DNA from: Planctomycetota bacterium
Lineage (GTDB): Bacteria; Planctomycetota; B129-G9
Length of the DNA: 5,654 nucleotides
Assembly (NCBI GenBank): GCA_030622295.1
Contig: JAUXGI010000094.1
Location: 1 to 5,654 of the forward strand
Reading direction: 5' to 3'
The notes beneath the pieces were generated by a model. The model ran no database searches. It saw only the letters and a program-made list of their open reading frames with translations, and was not told the origin of the DNA. Below, piece after piece: positions 1 to 5,654 of the stretch. A program made the position numbers and the translations under genes. Numbering within the stretch: the stretch's first letter is position 1; each line of letters starts with the position of its first letter.

Positions 1-350
1 CGGATAATGGGTGCGGCTTTCAACGTGAGCAATTCCTTGGGGTGCGGTTTCCTGGAAAAAGTCTATGAGAACGCGCTTGTTGTCGAATTGACAGACAGCG
101 GTTTATGGTGTGAGCAGCAGGTCCCATACAAGATACATACAAGATATATTACAAACAAAAGGAGGTTGGCACATACGTCGCCGATATCGTCGTTGACCGG
201 CGCGTGTTGTTGGAACTGAAGGCGGTTGACAAGATAACCGCCGTTCACCGGGCGCAAGCGATAAATTATCTGAAGGCAAGTGGACTGAAATTGGCGATAA
301 TTATGAACTTTGCAAAACCCCGACTCGAATATGAGCGGATTGTTCTGTAG
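1..350 (+). pseudogene. GxxExxY-family protein, frameshifted and cut by the window edge
   Basis: Two reading frames together encode one GxxExxY-family protein, a small (about 125 aa) family with a PD-(D/E)XK nuclease-like fold and unknown role. Frame 1 from the left edge gives the N-terminal half, with the name-giving residues G, E and Y at codons 46-48, 55-57 and 64-66 (GFLEKVY), and continues to VPYKI. The C-terminal half (EVGTYVADIVVD, LLELKAV, AINYLKASGLKLAIIMNF) lies in frame 3 and ends at TAG 348-350. Asp (183-185), Glu (213-215) and Lys (219-221) fit the nuclease-like D...ExK signature. The frames are separated by an 11-bp tandem duplication at 125-146. Removing one copy restores VPYKIYYKQKEVGTYVADI in one frame. 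Without repair, frame 1 stops at 217-219 and lacks the ExK half. The first few residues lie outside the window. Family assignment is confident. Loss of function is inferred and could be a sequencing error. Confidence 0.85.
125..146 (+). repeat. 11-bp exact tandem duplication causing a frameshift
   Basis: CATACAAGATA occurs twice in a row (125-135 and 136-146). The repeat does not extend on either side (C124 differs from A135; C136 differs from T147). Eleven is not a multiple of three, so this unit accounts for the frame change in the GxxExxY gene. With one copy removed, the protein reads through without a gap. This is typical of slipped-strand duplication. Confidence 0.9.
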
Positions 351-370
351 AACTTCACGGGTTGATTCCT

Positions 371-400
371 ATTCGTGTTCATTCGTGTGCATTCGTGGTT
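371..400 (+). repeat. three tandem 10-bp units (ATTCGTG repeat)
   Basis: Three adjacent 10-bp units read ATTCGTGTTC, ATTCGTGTGC and ATTCGTGGTT, sharing the core ATTCGTG and differing only in the last three bases. They lie between the broken GxxExxY gene and mocA and run into the first codons of the mocA frame. Similar ATTCGTGT/ATCCGTGT-type intergenic repeats are, as I recall, common in genomes of several environmental phyla, where their function is not known. A role in regulating this operon is possible but not shown. No clear -35/-10 promoter is visible here. Confidence 0.8.
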
Positions 401-1018
401 TCAAGAAAAAGAACAGCAGCGATTATACTGGCGGGCGGCAAGTCGGAGAGGATGGGCAGGCCGAAGGCGCTCCTGGACTTCGACGGAGTGTGCTGCATCG
501 ACCTCGTGCTCTCGGCGTGCAAACGTGCAGGCATCGCAGAAACCATCGTCGTCCTGGGCCATCGCGCGGAGGAACTTGCAAAGGCCCTCGCCACCGACGT
601 GCGCACCGTAGTCAATGCGAACTACGAGGCCGGCCAGACCTCCTCGCTGAAGACCGGCCTGGCCCGTCTGCCTCAGGAGTGCGAGGGGTTCCTCATTTTC
701 CCTGTTGACTTCCCGCTCGTTTCTGATAATGATATTGCCCTTCTGCTGGAGGCCTTCCGCGCAGAAGACGAAGACGCGAAGGTCTTCATACCGTCGTTCG
801 CAATGAAGAGAGGGCATCCGGTTCTCCTGGCCGGTGGCATGCGTCGCGAACTGATGAACCTCGGCGACGACGAACCCGCGAGGAATGTCATACTCAGGGA
901 CGAGTCGCGCATACGTTACGTGAACGTGGAAAATCCCGGCGTCGTGGAAGACATGGACACAACTGAAGACTATCGCCGGCTGCTGGCCCTTTATCGAGAG
1001 ATGCGCAGAGACACATGA
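395..1018 (+). CDS. mocA: MocA/YgfJ-type molybdenum cofactor cytidylyltransferase
   Basis: This is a MobA-like NTP transferase (207 aa from GTG 395; E. coli MocA is about 190). By family, it joins CMP from CTP to Mo-molybdopterin, giving the dinucleotide cofactor used by xanthine oxidase-family enzymes, in the cytoplasm. Visible motifs are the N-terminal nucleotide-binding LAGGKSERMGRPK (residues 12-24), the metal-binding Asp in FPVDFPLV (D105), GHPVLL from residue 140 and the C-terminal EDMDTTEDY (185-193). The start is uncertain. The frame is also open from TTG 362, which would add 11 residues encoded by the 10-bp repeats. Neither start has a recognisable ribosome binding site. GTG 395 places the conserved core about five residues from the N-terminus, as is usual. 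The stop overlaps the xdhC ATG (ATGA), implying translational coupling. Cytidylyl rather than guanylyl transfer is inferred from the xdhC and molybdenum hydroxylase neighbours. Confidence 0.88.
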   Translation: MVSRKRTAAIILAGGKSERMGRPKALLDFDGVCCIDLVLSACKRAGIAETIVVLGHRAEELAKALATDVRTVVNANYEAGQTSSLKTGLARLPQECEGFLIFPVDFPLVSDNDIALLLEAFRAEDEDAKVFIPSFAMKRGHPVLLAGGMRRELMNLGDDEPARNVILRDESRIRYVNVENPGVVEDMDTTEDYRRLLALYREMRRDT

Positions 1019-1794
1019 GTGCAGGAATTCACCGCCGAATCGCGGACCTGATAGAAGAAAGAGTGATGTTCGCCGTGGCCACCGTTGTGGATACCTGCGG
1101 GTCGGTGCCGGCAAAGCGCGGGGCAAGGATGATAGTCTTCCCCGACGGCTCTCAGGAAGGCACCGTCGGCGGCGCGGCAATGGAAGAAAGCGCCAGGCAA
1201 CTCGCCCTGAAGGCGTTCACCAACGGCAAGGGCGGGCTCTTCGAGTTCGGACTCTCCGGCAGGGACGAAAAGGCCGGCTACGCCGTCTGCGGCGGCGAAG
1301 TAAAAGTATTCATCGAGGTCATGAAACCGAAACCGCACATTCTGATATTCGGCGGGGGCCACATCGCCTGCGAGGTGGCGAAACTCTGCGGCCAACTCGA
1401 ATACGACTACTCCATCGTTGACGACCGGGCCGAATTCCTCACGAAAGAACGCTTTCCTTCGGCCAGGAACCTTTTTCATCAGGGCGTCGAGGAGTTCCTT
1501 GCGGGTTGCGACCTGAGGGCCTGCACCCATCTGCTCATCTGCACTTACGGTCATCAGCACGACGCCGAGGCCGCGTTCGGCGCGCTCAGGAAATTCAAAG
1601 GCTACATCGGAATGATCGGCAGCAAGACGAAACGCGCCGAAATCAGGGAGAAACTCACCGTCCAGGGCATCGCCGGGGAACTCTTCGACAGGATCCACTG
1701 CCCCGTCGGACTGGACATCGCCGCCGAGACTCCCGCAGAAATCGCCGTCAGCATAATCGCCGAAATAATCTCCAACAACAAAACTGTTACCTAA
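1015..1794 (+). CDS. xdhC: XdhC/CoxI-family molybdenum hydroxylase maturation factor
   Basis: This 259-aa protein has the usual XdhC/CoxI two-domain layout. In Rhodobacter capsulatus, XdhC binds the molybdenum cofactor, supports its sulfuration and passes it to xanthine dehydrogenase. The N-terminal domain (about 1-105) shows GSVPAKRGARMIV (29-41), GTVGGAAMEE (49-58) and CGGEVKVFIE (92-101). C92 is the conserved Cys often linked to cofactor binding or sulfuration. The C-terminal Rossmann-like domain shows GGGHIA (113-118), YIGMIGSKTKR (197-207) and CPVGLDIAAETPAEIAVSI (from 229). The third glycine of the more usual GGG in the GTVGG motif is Ala54. ATG 1015 overlaps the mocA stop by four bases. 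The last residues K-T-V-T and the TAA stop are encoded by the left arm of the palindrome at 1780-1824, so the native C-terminus may have been replaced by an inserted repeat. Cytoplasmic; no signal peptide. Confidence 0.93.
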   Translation: MSAGIHRRIADLIEERVMFAVATVVDTCGSVPAKRGARMIVFPDGSQEGTVGGAAMEESARQLALKAFTNGKGGLFEFGLSGRDEKAGYAVCGGEVKVFIEVMKPKPHILIFGGGHIACEVAKLCGQLEYDYSIVDDRAEFLTKERFPSARNLFHQGVEEFLAGCDLRACTHLLICTYGHQHDAEAAFGALRKFKGYIGMIGSKTKRAEIREKLTVQGIAGELFDRIHCPVGLDIAAETPAEIAVSIIAEIISNNKTVT

Positions 1795-1824
1795 AGGGGT
1801 CAGACCCCTTTGGGTAACAGTTTT
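1780..1824 (+). repeat. 45-nt palindrome over the xdhC stop; terminator-like hairpin
   Basis: AAAACTGTTACC (1780-1791) is the exact reverse complement of 1813-1824, and AAAGGGGTC (1793-1801) of 1803-1811. T1792 faces G1812, a U-G wobble in RNA, and A1802 is the centre. The result is a stem of up to 22 bp with a minimal loop. The 3' arm ends in a T run (1821-1825), and the 5' arm gives a matching U run on the opposite strand, so it could act as a terminator in either direction. It sits inside the operon, in the 57-bp gap before the FAD subunit gene, so full termination would cut off the enzyme genes. It may instead be a REP-like mobile palindrome, a partial terminator or an mRNA-stabilising hairpin. 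The GGGGTCAGACCCC core is one I recall as a recurring element in environmental genomes. Confidence 0.85.
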
Positions 1825-1851
1825 TGCCGACGCAATTACCGGGAAAAGACA

Positions 1852-2727
1852 ATGAGAATTACAGATTTTGAATATCACGTACCCGACACGCTCGAGGAAG
1901 CGTGCGCCCTTTTGTCCGCCTATTCGCCCGGGGCCGCCGTGCTGGCCGGCGGCACGGACGTTCTCGTGGACCTTAAGAACGACCTGGTGACCTGCGAGCA
2001 TATCATTTCCCTCAGAAAACTGGCTGACCTGAAAGACATCTCGTATGACCGAAAGAATGGTCTGGCCGTCGGCGCGCTCGCCACGCACAGTGACGTGGCC
2101 TCGAACAAGACCATCCTTCGACATTACCCCGAACTGTCGGAGGCGGCGCTCACACTCGCCAGCCCGCAGATACGCAACCACGGCACCATCGGCGGGAACA
2201 TCTGTTCCGCCGTGCCCTCCGCCGACGCGCCGCCGCTCCTTGTTGCGATGAACGCATCGGTAAGGCTTGTCGGACCGGCAGGCGAAAGGACCCTTCTTCT
2301 GGCCGACTTATTCATCGGCCCGCGCAAAACGGTTATGAAGGCCGGTGAGATACTCACACACGTCCTGGTTCCTCCCAAACCTGCCGGAACGGGCGCGTGT
2401 TACATGAAGTTCGCGCTGCGCGACGCAACCGCGCTTGCGGTGGTGGGCGTGGGAGCGGCTCTCCTCGTTCGCAGGGGAGTCTGCACGGGCGCGAGAATCG
2501 TCCTGGGGGCGGTCGCGCCGACGCCGGTCGTCGCCTCAAAGGCGTCCGCGGCTCTAATCGGCAAGAAAATAGATGAAGCAACCGCCGTCGAAGCGGGCCG
2601 CATTGCAAGGGAAGAATGCAGGCCCATCTCCGACGTGCGCGGCAGCGCGGAATATCGCAGGTCCCTCGTCGAGACACTCACCGTGCGCGCAATCCTCAAG
2701 GCGGCGGAACGCGCCGGTTTACAGTGA
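1852..2727 (+). CDS. FAD-binding subunit of a molybdenum hydroxylase (CoxM/XdhB/YgfM-like)
   Basis: This 291-aa protein is the medium, FAD-binding subunit of a xanthine dehydrogenase-family enzyme. It takes electrons from the [2Fe-2S] clusters of the partner and passes them to NAD+ or another acceptor. The FAD-binding domain (PCMH type, about 1-175) shows the first pyrophosphate-binding loop AGGTDVLVDLK (32-42) and the second IRNHGTIGGNI (107-117). The C-terminal CO-dehydrogenase flavoprotein domain (about 180-285) follows. There is no cysteine-rich insertion such as the extra [4Fe-4S] segment of 4-hydroxybenzoyl-CoA reductase beta subunits. ATG 1852 is preferred: the protein starts at the family's usual MRITDFEYHVPDTLEEA, and a purine-rich GGGAAAAG lies just upstream (1841-1848). 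The frame is also open from TTG 1810, but that start is inside the palindrome and would add 14 repeat-derived residues. Only 10 bp separate its stop from the catalytic subunit gene, so the two are probably translated together. Confidence 0.93.
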   Translation: MRITDFEYHVPDTLEEACALLSAYSPGAAVLAGGTDVLVDLKNDLVTCEHIISLRKLADLKDISYDRKNGLAVGALATHSDVASNKTILRHYPELSEAALTLASPQIRNHGTIGGNICSAVPSADAPPLLVAMNASVRLVGPAGERTLLLADLFIGPRKTVMKAGEILTHVLVPPKPAGTGACYMKFALRDATALAVVGVGAALLVRRGVCTGARIVLGAVAPTPVVASKASAALIGKKIDEATAVEAGRIAREECRPISDVRGSAEYRRSLVETLTVRAILKAAERAGLQ

Positions 2728-2731
2728 GGTG
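2726..2731 (+). promoter_or_regulatory. ribosome binding site of the FeS-Mo gene
   Basis: GAGGTG overlaps the stop codon of the FAD subunit gene and lies 6 bases before ATG 2738. It decides the start: the frame is open much further upstream (to 2573) within the FAD gene, but this site and the ferredoxin-domain N-terminus both point to 2738. Overlap with the previous stop suggests coupled translation. Confidence 0.75.
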
Positions 2732-2737
2732 CTGAGT

Positions 2738-5542
2738 ATGCAAAGAGTCGTCAACCTGGATGTCAACGGACAGAATTACAGCGCAGCCGTCAAGCCCAAC
2801 GCCACCCTCCAGGATGTCCTGCGCGACCGACTCGGACTGACCGGCACGAAGAAGGGGTGCCAGTTGGGCGTGTGCGGCTCATGCACCGTGCTTGTCGACG
2901 GCGAGCCGGTCAACTCATGCCTGATGCTCGCCGTCGAGGCGGAGGACAGGGAAATCACAACAATTGAAGGCATCGCGAAGGGTGGCAAACTGCACCCCGT
3001 ACAGCGGGCCTTCGTGGAGAAGGGCGCCGTCCAGTGCGGCTACTGCACGCCCGGGATGATTATGAGTTCGGTTGCGCTCGTCAACAAGAACCCGAACCCC
3101 ACCGAAGAAGACATCAAGAAGGCGCTCGGCGGGAACCTCTGCCGCTGCACCGGCTACAAGCGCATTATAAACGCGGTCAAGAGTTACAGGGACTTCGTCG
3201 ATTTCGAGGACGACCTGGATGAGAAGCAGAAGCCGGACGACAAGGGACTCAGCGTCGTCGGCAAGAGCCTGCGCCGCAACGACGCCGTTGACAAGGTCAC
3301 CGGCCGCGGGATATACACAGGCGACATCTCCCTGCCGAACATGCTCTACGGCAAGATTCTCCGCAGCCCCCACGCCCACGCGCGCATCAGGTCAATCGAC
3401 ACGGGCAGGGCCGAGAAACTGCCCGGCGTCGTGGCGGTTATCACGGGCAGGGACGTGCCCGACGTGACCTACGGCGTCAGTCCCGCAAGGTATGACGAGT
3501 ATGTTCTTGCAAAAGAGAAGGTGCGGCACGTAGGCGACAAGGTCGCCGCCGTTGCCGCGGTGGACGAGGAGACCGCCGCCGCCGCGCTGAAACTCATCAG
3601 GGTCGATTACGAAGTCCTGCCGCACGTCATTGAAGTGGATGAGGCGATGAAGGACGGCGCGCCCGTGATACACGAAAAGGCGAAGAACAACATAAACGCG
3701 CAGGTTCACCAGAGTTTCGGCGACCTTGAGAAAGGCTTCGCCGATGCGGACCACATCCGCGAAGACGTCTTCGTCACGCAGCGCACCTACCAGTCGCCCA
3801 TCGAGCCGCACGCCGCAATAGCGAAATACGAAAACGGCCAGTTGACCGTCTGGTCGAGCACGCAGGTGACGCACTACGTGCAGCATCAACTCTCCCGCGT
3901 GCTGGGAATGCCCATGGGCAAAATCCGCGTGATAAAGCCGCTGGTCGGCGGGGCCTTCGGCGGCAAGGCCGAGACCACGGCGCTGGAATTCTGCTCGGCG
4001 ATTCTCGCGATGAAGACCGGCCGCCCGGTGAAAATGGTCTATCGGCGCGACGAAATGTTCCTCCACGGCCGCGGACGCCACAGCGTGAAAATAAGACTGA
4101 AAACCGGCGTGAAAAAAGACGGCGCCATAACCGCGGTCGAAGAGGAAGCCTACCTTGACGGAGGCGCGTACACCTCCTTCGGCGTAATCACGGTCTATTA
4201 CGTCGGCAACATGATGCCGACGCTTTACAAGTTCCCCGCCTTCCGGTACGACGGCTACCGCGTCTACACGAACCTGCCGGCGTGCGGCGCGATGCGCGGG
4301 CACGGCGTCGTGCAGCCGCGCTTCGCCTTTGAGAGCCAACTCGACATGATCGCCGAAGACCTCGGCATAGACCCCGTTGAGATAAGGCGGCGCAACGCCA
4401 TGACGCCCAATACGAAGACAATCCACGAACTTGAGATAGGCTCCTGCGAACTGCTCGCCTGCCTTGACGAGGTCGAGAAGACCAGCGGCTGGAAGGAAAA
4501 GAAGGGCAAACTGCCCACAGGGCGCGGCATAGGAGTGGGCGCGGGCGGCTTTGTTTCGGGAGCGGGCTATCCAATCTACCGCAGCAACTTCCCGCACTCC
4601 AACGCCATGATACGATTGAGCGAGGACGGCACGGCCGCGACGCTCTACGCCGGCGCGCAGGACATCGGCCAGGGCTCCGACACCGTCCTGGCGCAGATTG
4701 CCGCGGAGGAACTCGGCCTGCTCTACGAAGACGTAATCATGCTCTCCGGAGACACGGAAATAAGCCCGCTTGACCTCGGCTCATACTCCAGCCGGGTCAC
4801 CCTGATGGCGGGCAACGCCGTCAAGCGCGCGGCGGCGGAGGTCCGCAGGCAGGTCTTCGAGACGGCGAGCGAGAAACTTGGTGTGCCCGCGGACCGGCTC
4901 GAAGCGAAGATGAGAATCATCTACGTCAAGGACGAGCGAGCGAAGAGTATGCCCTTTGCGGAGGCCGCGGCGCTGGCGTTCGGCGCGAACGGTCCCATCA
5001 TAGGGCGCGGCGCATACCAGCCGCCGAAACTCGGCGGCTCGTATAAGGGCGCGACGGTCGGCACCTCGCCCGCGTACAGTTTCGGCGCGGCGGTCGCCGA
5101 GGTCGAGGTAGATATGGAAACCGGCAAGGTGAAGTTCCTCAACTTCACCGACGCACACGACGTCGGCCAGCCCATCAACCCGATGGCCGTGCACGGACAG
5201 GTCGAGGGCTGCGCAAGTATGGGCCTGGGAGAGACGGTTCTCGAAAAGGTCGTAAACGACGACAGGGGCAACATCGTCAACCCGAACCTGCACGAATACA
5301 TCATTCCCGGCATCTACGAGACGCCGAATATCAATTCGATTATCGTTCCCAGCCACGAGCCAGCCGGCCCTTACGGGGCAAAGGAGGTCGGCGAGGGCGC
5401 GATGCTGCCGGTCTTCGGCGCCATCGCCAACGCGATTTATGACGCCACCGGCGTTCGCATAAAGGACTTGCCAATCACGTCTGAGAAGATATCGAAGGCC
5501 ATCAAAGAACGACAGGGGCGCAAAGGAGCAAGCGAGCGGTGA
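2738..5542 (+). CDS. fused [2Fe-2S]/molybdenum-binding catalytic subunit of a molybdenum hydroxylase
   Basis: This 934-aa protein joins two subunits that are often separate. Residues 1-80 are a plant-type ferredoxin domain with cluster ligands C41, C46, C49 and C61. Residues about 85-155 are the helical second [2Fe-2S] domain with C100, C103, C135 and C137 (QCGYCTPG, NLCRCTG). A charged linker (about 155-169) leads to the Ald_Xan_dh domain (about 175-285, KVTGRGIYTGDI) and the Mo-cofactor domains. These show PIEPHAAIA (E356, at the place of bovine xanthine oxidase E802 by my alignment), GGAFGGK (404-410), CGAMRGHG (516-523; R520 at the place of bovine R880), GQG (644-646) and GAKEVGEGA with E886, the probable catalytic base. 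All cluster ligands and cofactor motifs are present, so it should be active. No signal peptide or twin-arginine motif is seen, so it is probably cytoplasmic. Comparable fusions are Desulfovibrio gigas aldehyde oxidoreductase (907 aa, no FAD subunit) and E. coli XdhD (956 aa). Substrate unknown: purine, aldehyde, N-heterocycle or aromatic thioester are all possible. Confidence 0.93.
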   Translation: MQRVVNLDVNGQNYSAAVKPNATLQDVLRDRLGLTGTKKGCQLGVCGSCTVLVDGEPVNSCLMLAVEAEDREITTIEGIAKGGKLHPVQRAFVEKGAVQCGYCTPGMIMSSVALVNKNPNPTEEDIKKALGGNLCRCTGYKRIINAVKSYRDFVDFEDDLDEKQKPDDKGLSVVGKSLRRNDAVDKVTGRGIYTGDISLPNMLYGKILRSPHAHARIRSIDTGRAEKLPGVVAVITGRDVPDVTYGVSPARYDEYVLAKEKVRHVGDKVAAVAAVDEETAAAALKLIRVDYEVLPHVIEVDEAMKDGAPVIHEKAKNNINAQVHQSFGDLEKGFADADHIREDVFVTQRTYQSPIEPHAAIAKYENGQLTVWSSTQVTHYVQHQLSRVLGMPMGKIRVIKPLVGGAFGGKAETTALEFCSAILAMKTGRPVKMVYRRDEMFLHGRGRHSVKIRLKTGVKKDGAITAVEEEAYLDGGAYTSFGVITVYYVGNMMPTLYKFPAFRYDGYRVYTNLPACGAMRGHGVVQPRFAFESQLDMIAEDLGIDPVEIRRRNAMTPNTKTIHELEIGSCELLACLDEVEKTSGWKEKKGKLPTGRGIGVGAGGFVSGAGYPIYRSNFPHSNAMIRLSEDGTAATLYAGAQDIGQGSDTVLAQIAAEELGLLYEDVIMLSGDTEISPLDLGSYSSRVTLMAGNAVKRAAAEVRRQVFETASEKLGVPADRLEAKMRIIYVKDERAKSMPFAEAAALAFGANGPIIGRGAYQPPKLGGSYKGATVGTSPAYSFGAAVAEVEVDMETGKVKFLNFTDAHDVGQPINPMAVHGQVEGCASMGLGETVLEKVVNDDRGNIVNPNLHEYIIPGIYETPNINSIIVPSHEPAGPYGAKEVGEGAMLPVFGAIANAIYDATGVRIKDLPITSEKISKAIKERQGRKGASER

Positions 5543-5559
5543 CTATCACCAATTATGGA

Positions 5560-5629
5560 AGGAACTGTTCTGAATTACGGAGCGAGGCCGAACGTAGTGA
5601 GGCAAGCTCGTAGATTCAGAACAGCTCCT
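5560..5629 (+). repeat. 70-nt imperfect palindrome downstream of the operon
   Basis: AGGAACTGTTCTGAAT (5560-5575) pairs with ATTCAGAACAGCTCCT (5614-5629), 15 of 16 positions. An inner stem pairs TACGGAGC (5576-5583) with GCTCGTA (5606-5612) with one bulged G, and GAGGC occurs twice in the loop (5584-5588 and 5599-5603). It begins 17 bases after the stop of the FeS-Mo gene. No T run follows the right arm, so it is a poor fit to an intrinsic terminator. It looks more like a REP/MITE-type palindromic element that may also protect the 3' end of the mRNA. Confidence 0.75.
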
Positions 5630-5636
5630 GAACGCG

Positions 5637-5653
5637 CCGTGGACTGTCCCCGG
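5637..5653 (+). repeat. short palindrome at the window edge
   Basis: CCG-T-GGAC-T-GTCC-C-CGG forms a 17-nt palindrome with one mismatch (T5640/C5650) centred on T5645. It may be the start of a longer repeat cut by the window end. GGACTGTCCCC is a string I recall from repetitive intergenic elements in environmental genomes, but this cannot be confirmed here. Confidence 0.35.
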
Positions 5654-5654
5654 A

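Noticed and set aside
89..94. TTGACA resembling a -35 promoter box
   Set aside because: No -10 box at a suitable distance, and it lies within the coding sequence of the GxxExxY remnant.
221..242. Inverted repeat GGCGGTT / AACCGCC with an 8-nt loop
   Set aside because: It encodes conserved protein (the ELKAVDKITAV stretch) of the remnant gene and has no T tract, so it is probably chance.
1810..1851. TTG start adding 14 residues to the FAD subunit
   Set aside because: It starts inside the palindrome, and the added residues have no family counterpart. ATG 1852 gives the usual N-terminus.
991..2181. 396-codon open frame on the - strand opposite xdhC and the FAD subunit gene
   Set aside because: It lies entirely opposite two well-supported genes, has no recognisable domain and mirrors the codon bias of GC-rich coding DNA.
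2573..2737. N-terminal extension of the FeS-Mo protein upstream of ATG 2738
   Set aside because: It overlaps the FAD subunit gene in another frame and reads as low-complexity sequence. The ribosome binding site and the ferredoxin-domain start both support 2738.
3392..4597. 401-codon open frame on the - strand opposite the Mo domain
   Set aside because: The + strand frame carries all conserved molybdenum hydroxylase motifs here. The antisense product is His/Arg/Ala-rich with no recognised family.
2738..5542. Possibility that the catalytic subunit is a selenocysteine protein
   Set aside because: There is no in-frame TGA before the stop at 5540-5542. Some fused hydroxylases are called selenium-dependent because of a labile selenium cofactor, which cannot be seen in DNA, and no selenium-specific genes lie in the window.

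Overview
The window is GC-rich bacterial DNA with four intact genes, all on the + strand. They form one apparent operon for a xanthine dehydrogenase/oxidase-family molybdenum hydroxylase. The sequence does not identify the organism. The high GC, the short repeats between genes and the gene content fit an environmental bacterium, possibly of the PVC or deltaproteobacterial type, but that is a weak inference.

Layout: positions 1-350 hold the broken remains of a GxxExxY-family (PD-(D/E)XK nuclease-like) gene. It is cut by the window edge and frameshifted by an exact 11-bp tandem duplication. A threefold 10-bp repeat (371-400) lies between it and the operon. Next come a MocA/YgfJ-type molybdenum cofactor cytidylyltransferase (395-1018), an XdhC/CoxI-type maturation factor (1015-1794, overlapping the previous gene by ATGA), an FAD-binding subunit (1852-2727), and a 934-residue protein (2738-5542) that fuses the two-[2Fe-2S] subunit to the molybdenum-binding catalytic subunit. 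A near-perfect 45-nt palindrome covers the xdhC stop codon. A second long imperfect palindrome (5560-5629) follows the operon, and a third short one sits at the right edge.

How the genes work together (family knowledge plus context): MocA would add CMP to molybdopterin to make the dinucleotide cofactor. XdhC would bind, sulfurate or deliver that cofactor to the apoenzyme. The fused FeS-Mo protein would hydroxylate or reduce a heterocyclic, aldehyde or aromatic substrate, passing electrons through two [2Fe-2S] clusters to the FAD subunit. The substrate cannot be read from the sequence. The Mo-domain motif CGAMRGHG resembles what I recall of 4-hydroxybenzoyl-CoA reductase-like members, but the FAD subunit lacks that enzyme's extra [4Fe-4S] insertion. 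The fused layout next to mocA also recalls E. coli xdhD (ygfN)/ygfM/mocA. I see a compact, complete molybdoenzyme operon with interesting repeats around it, and no evidence of a wholly new system.
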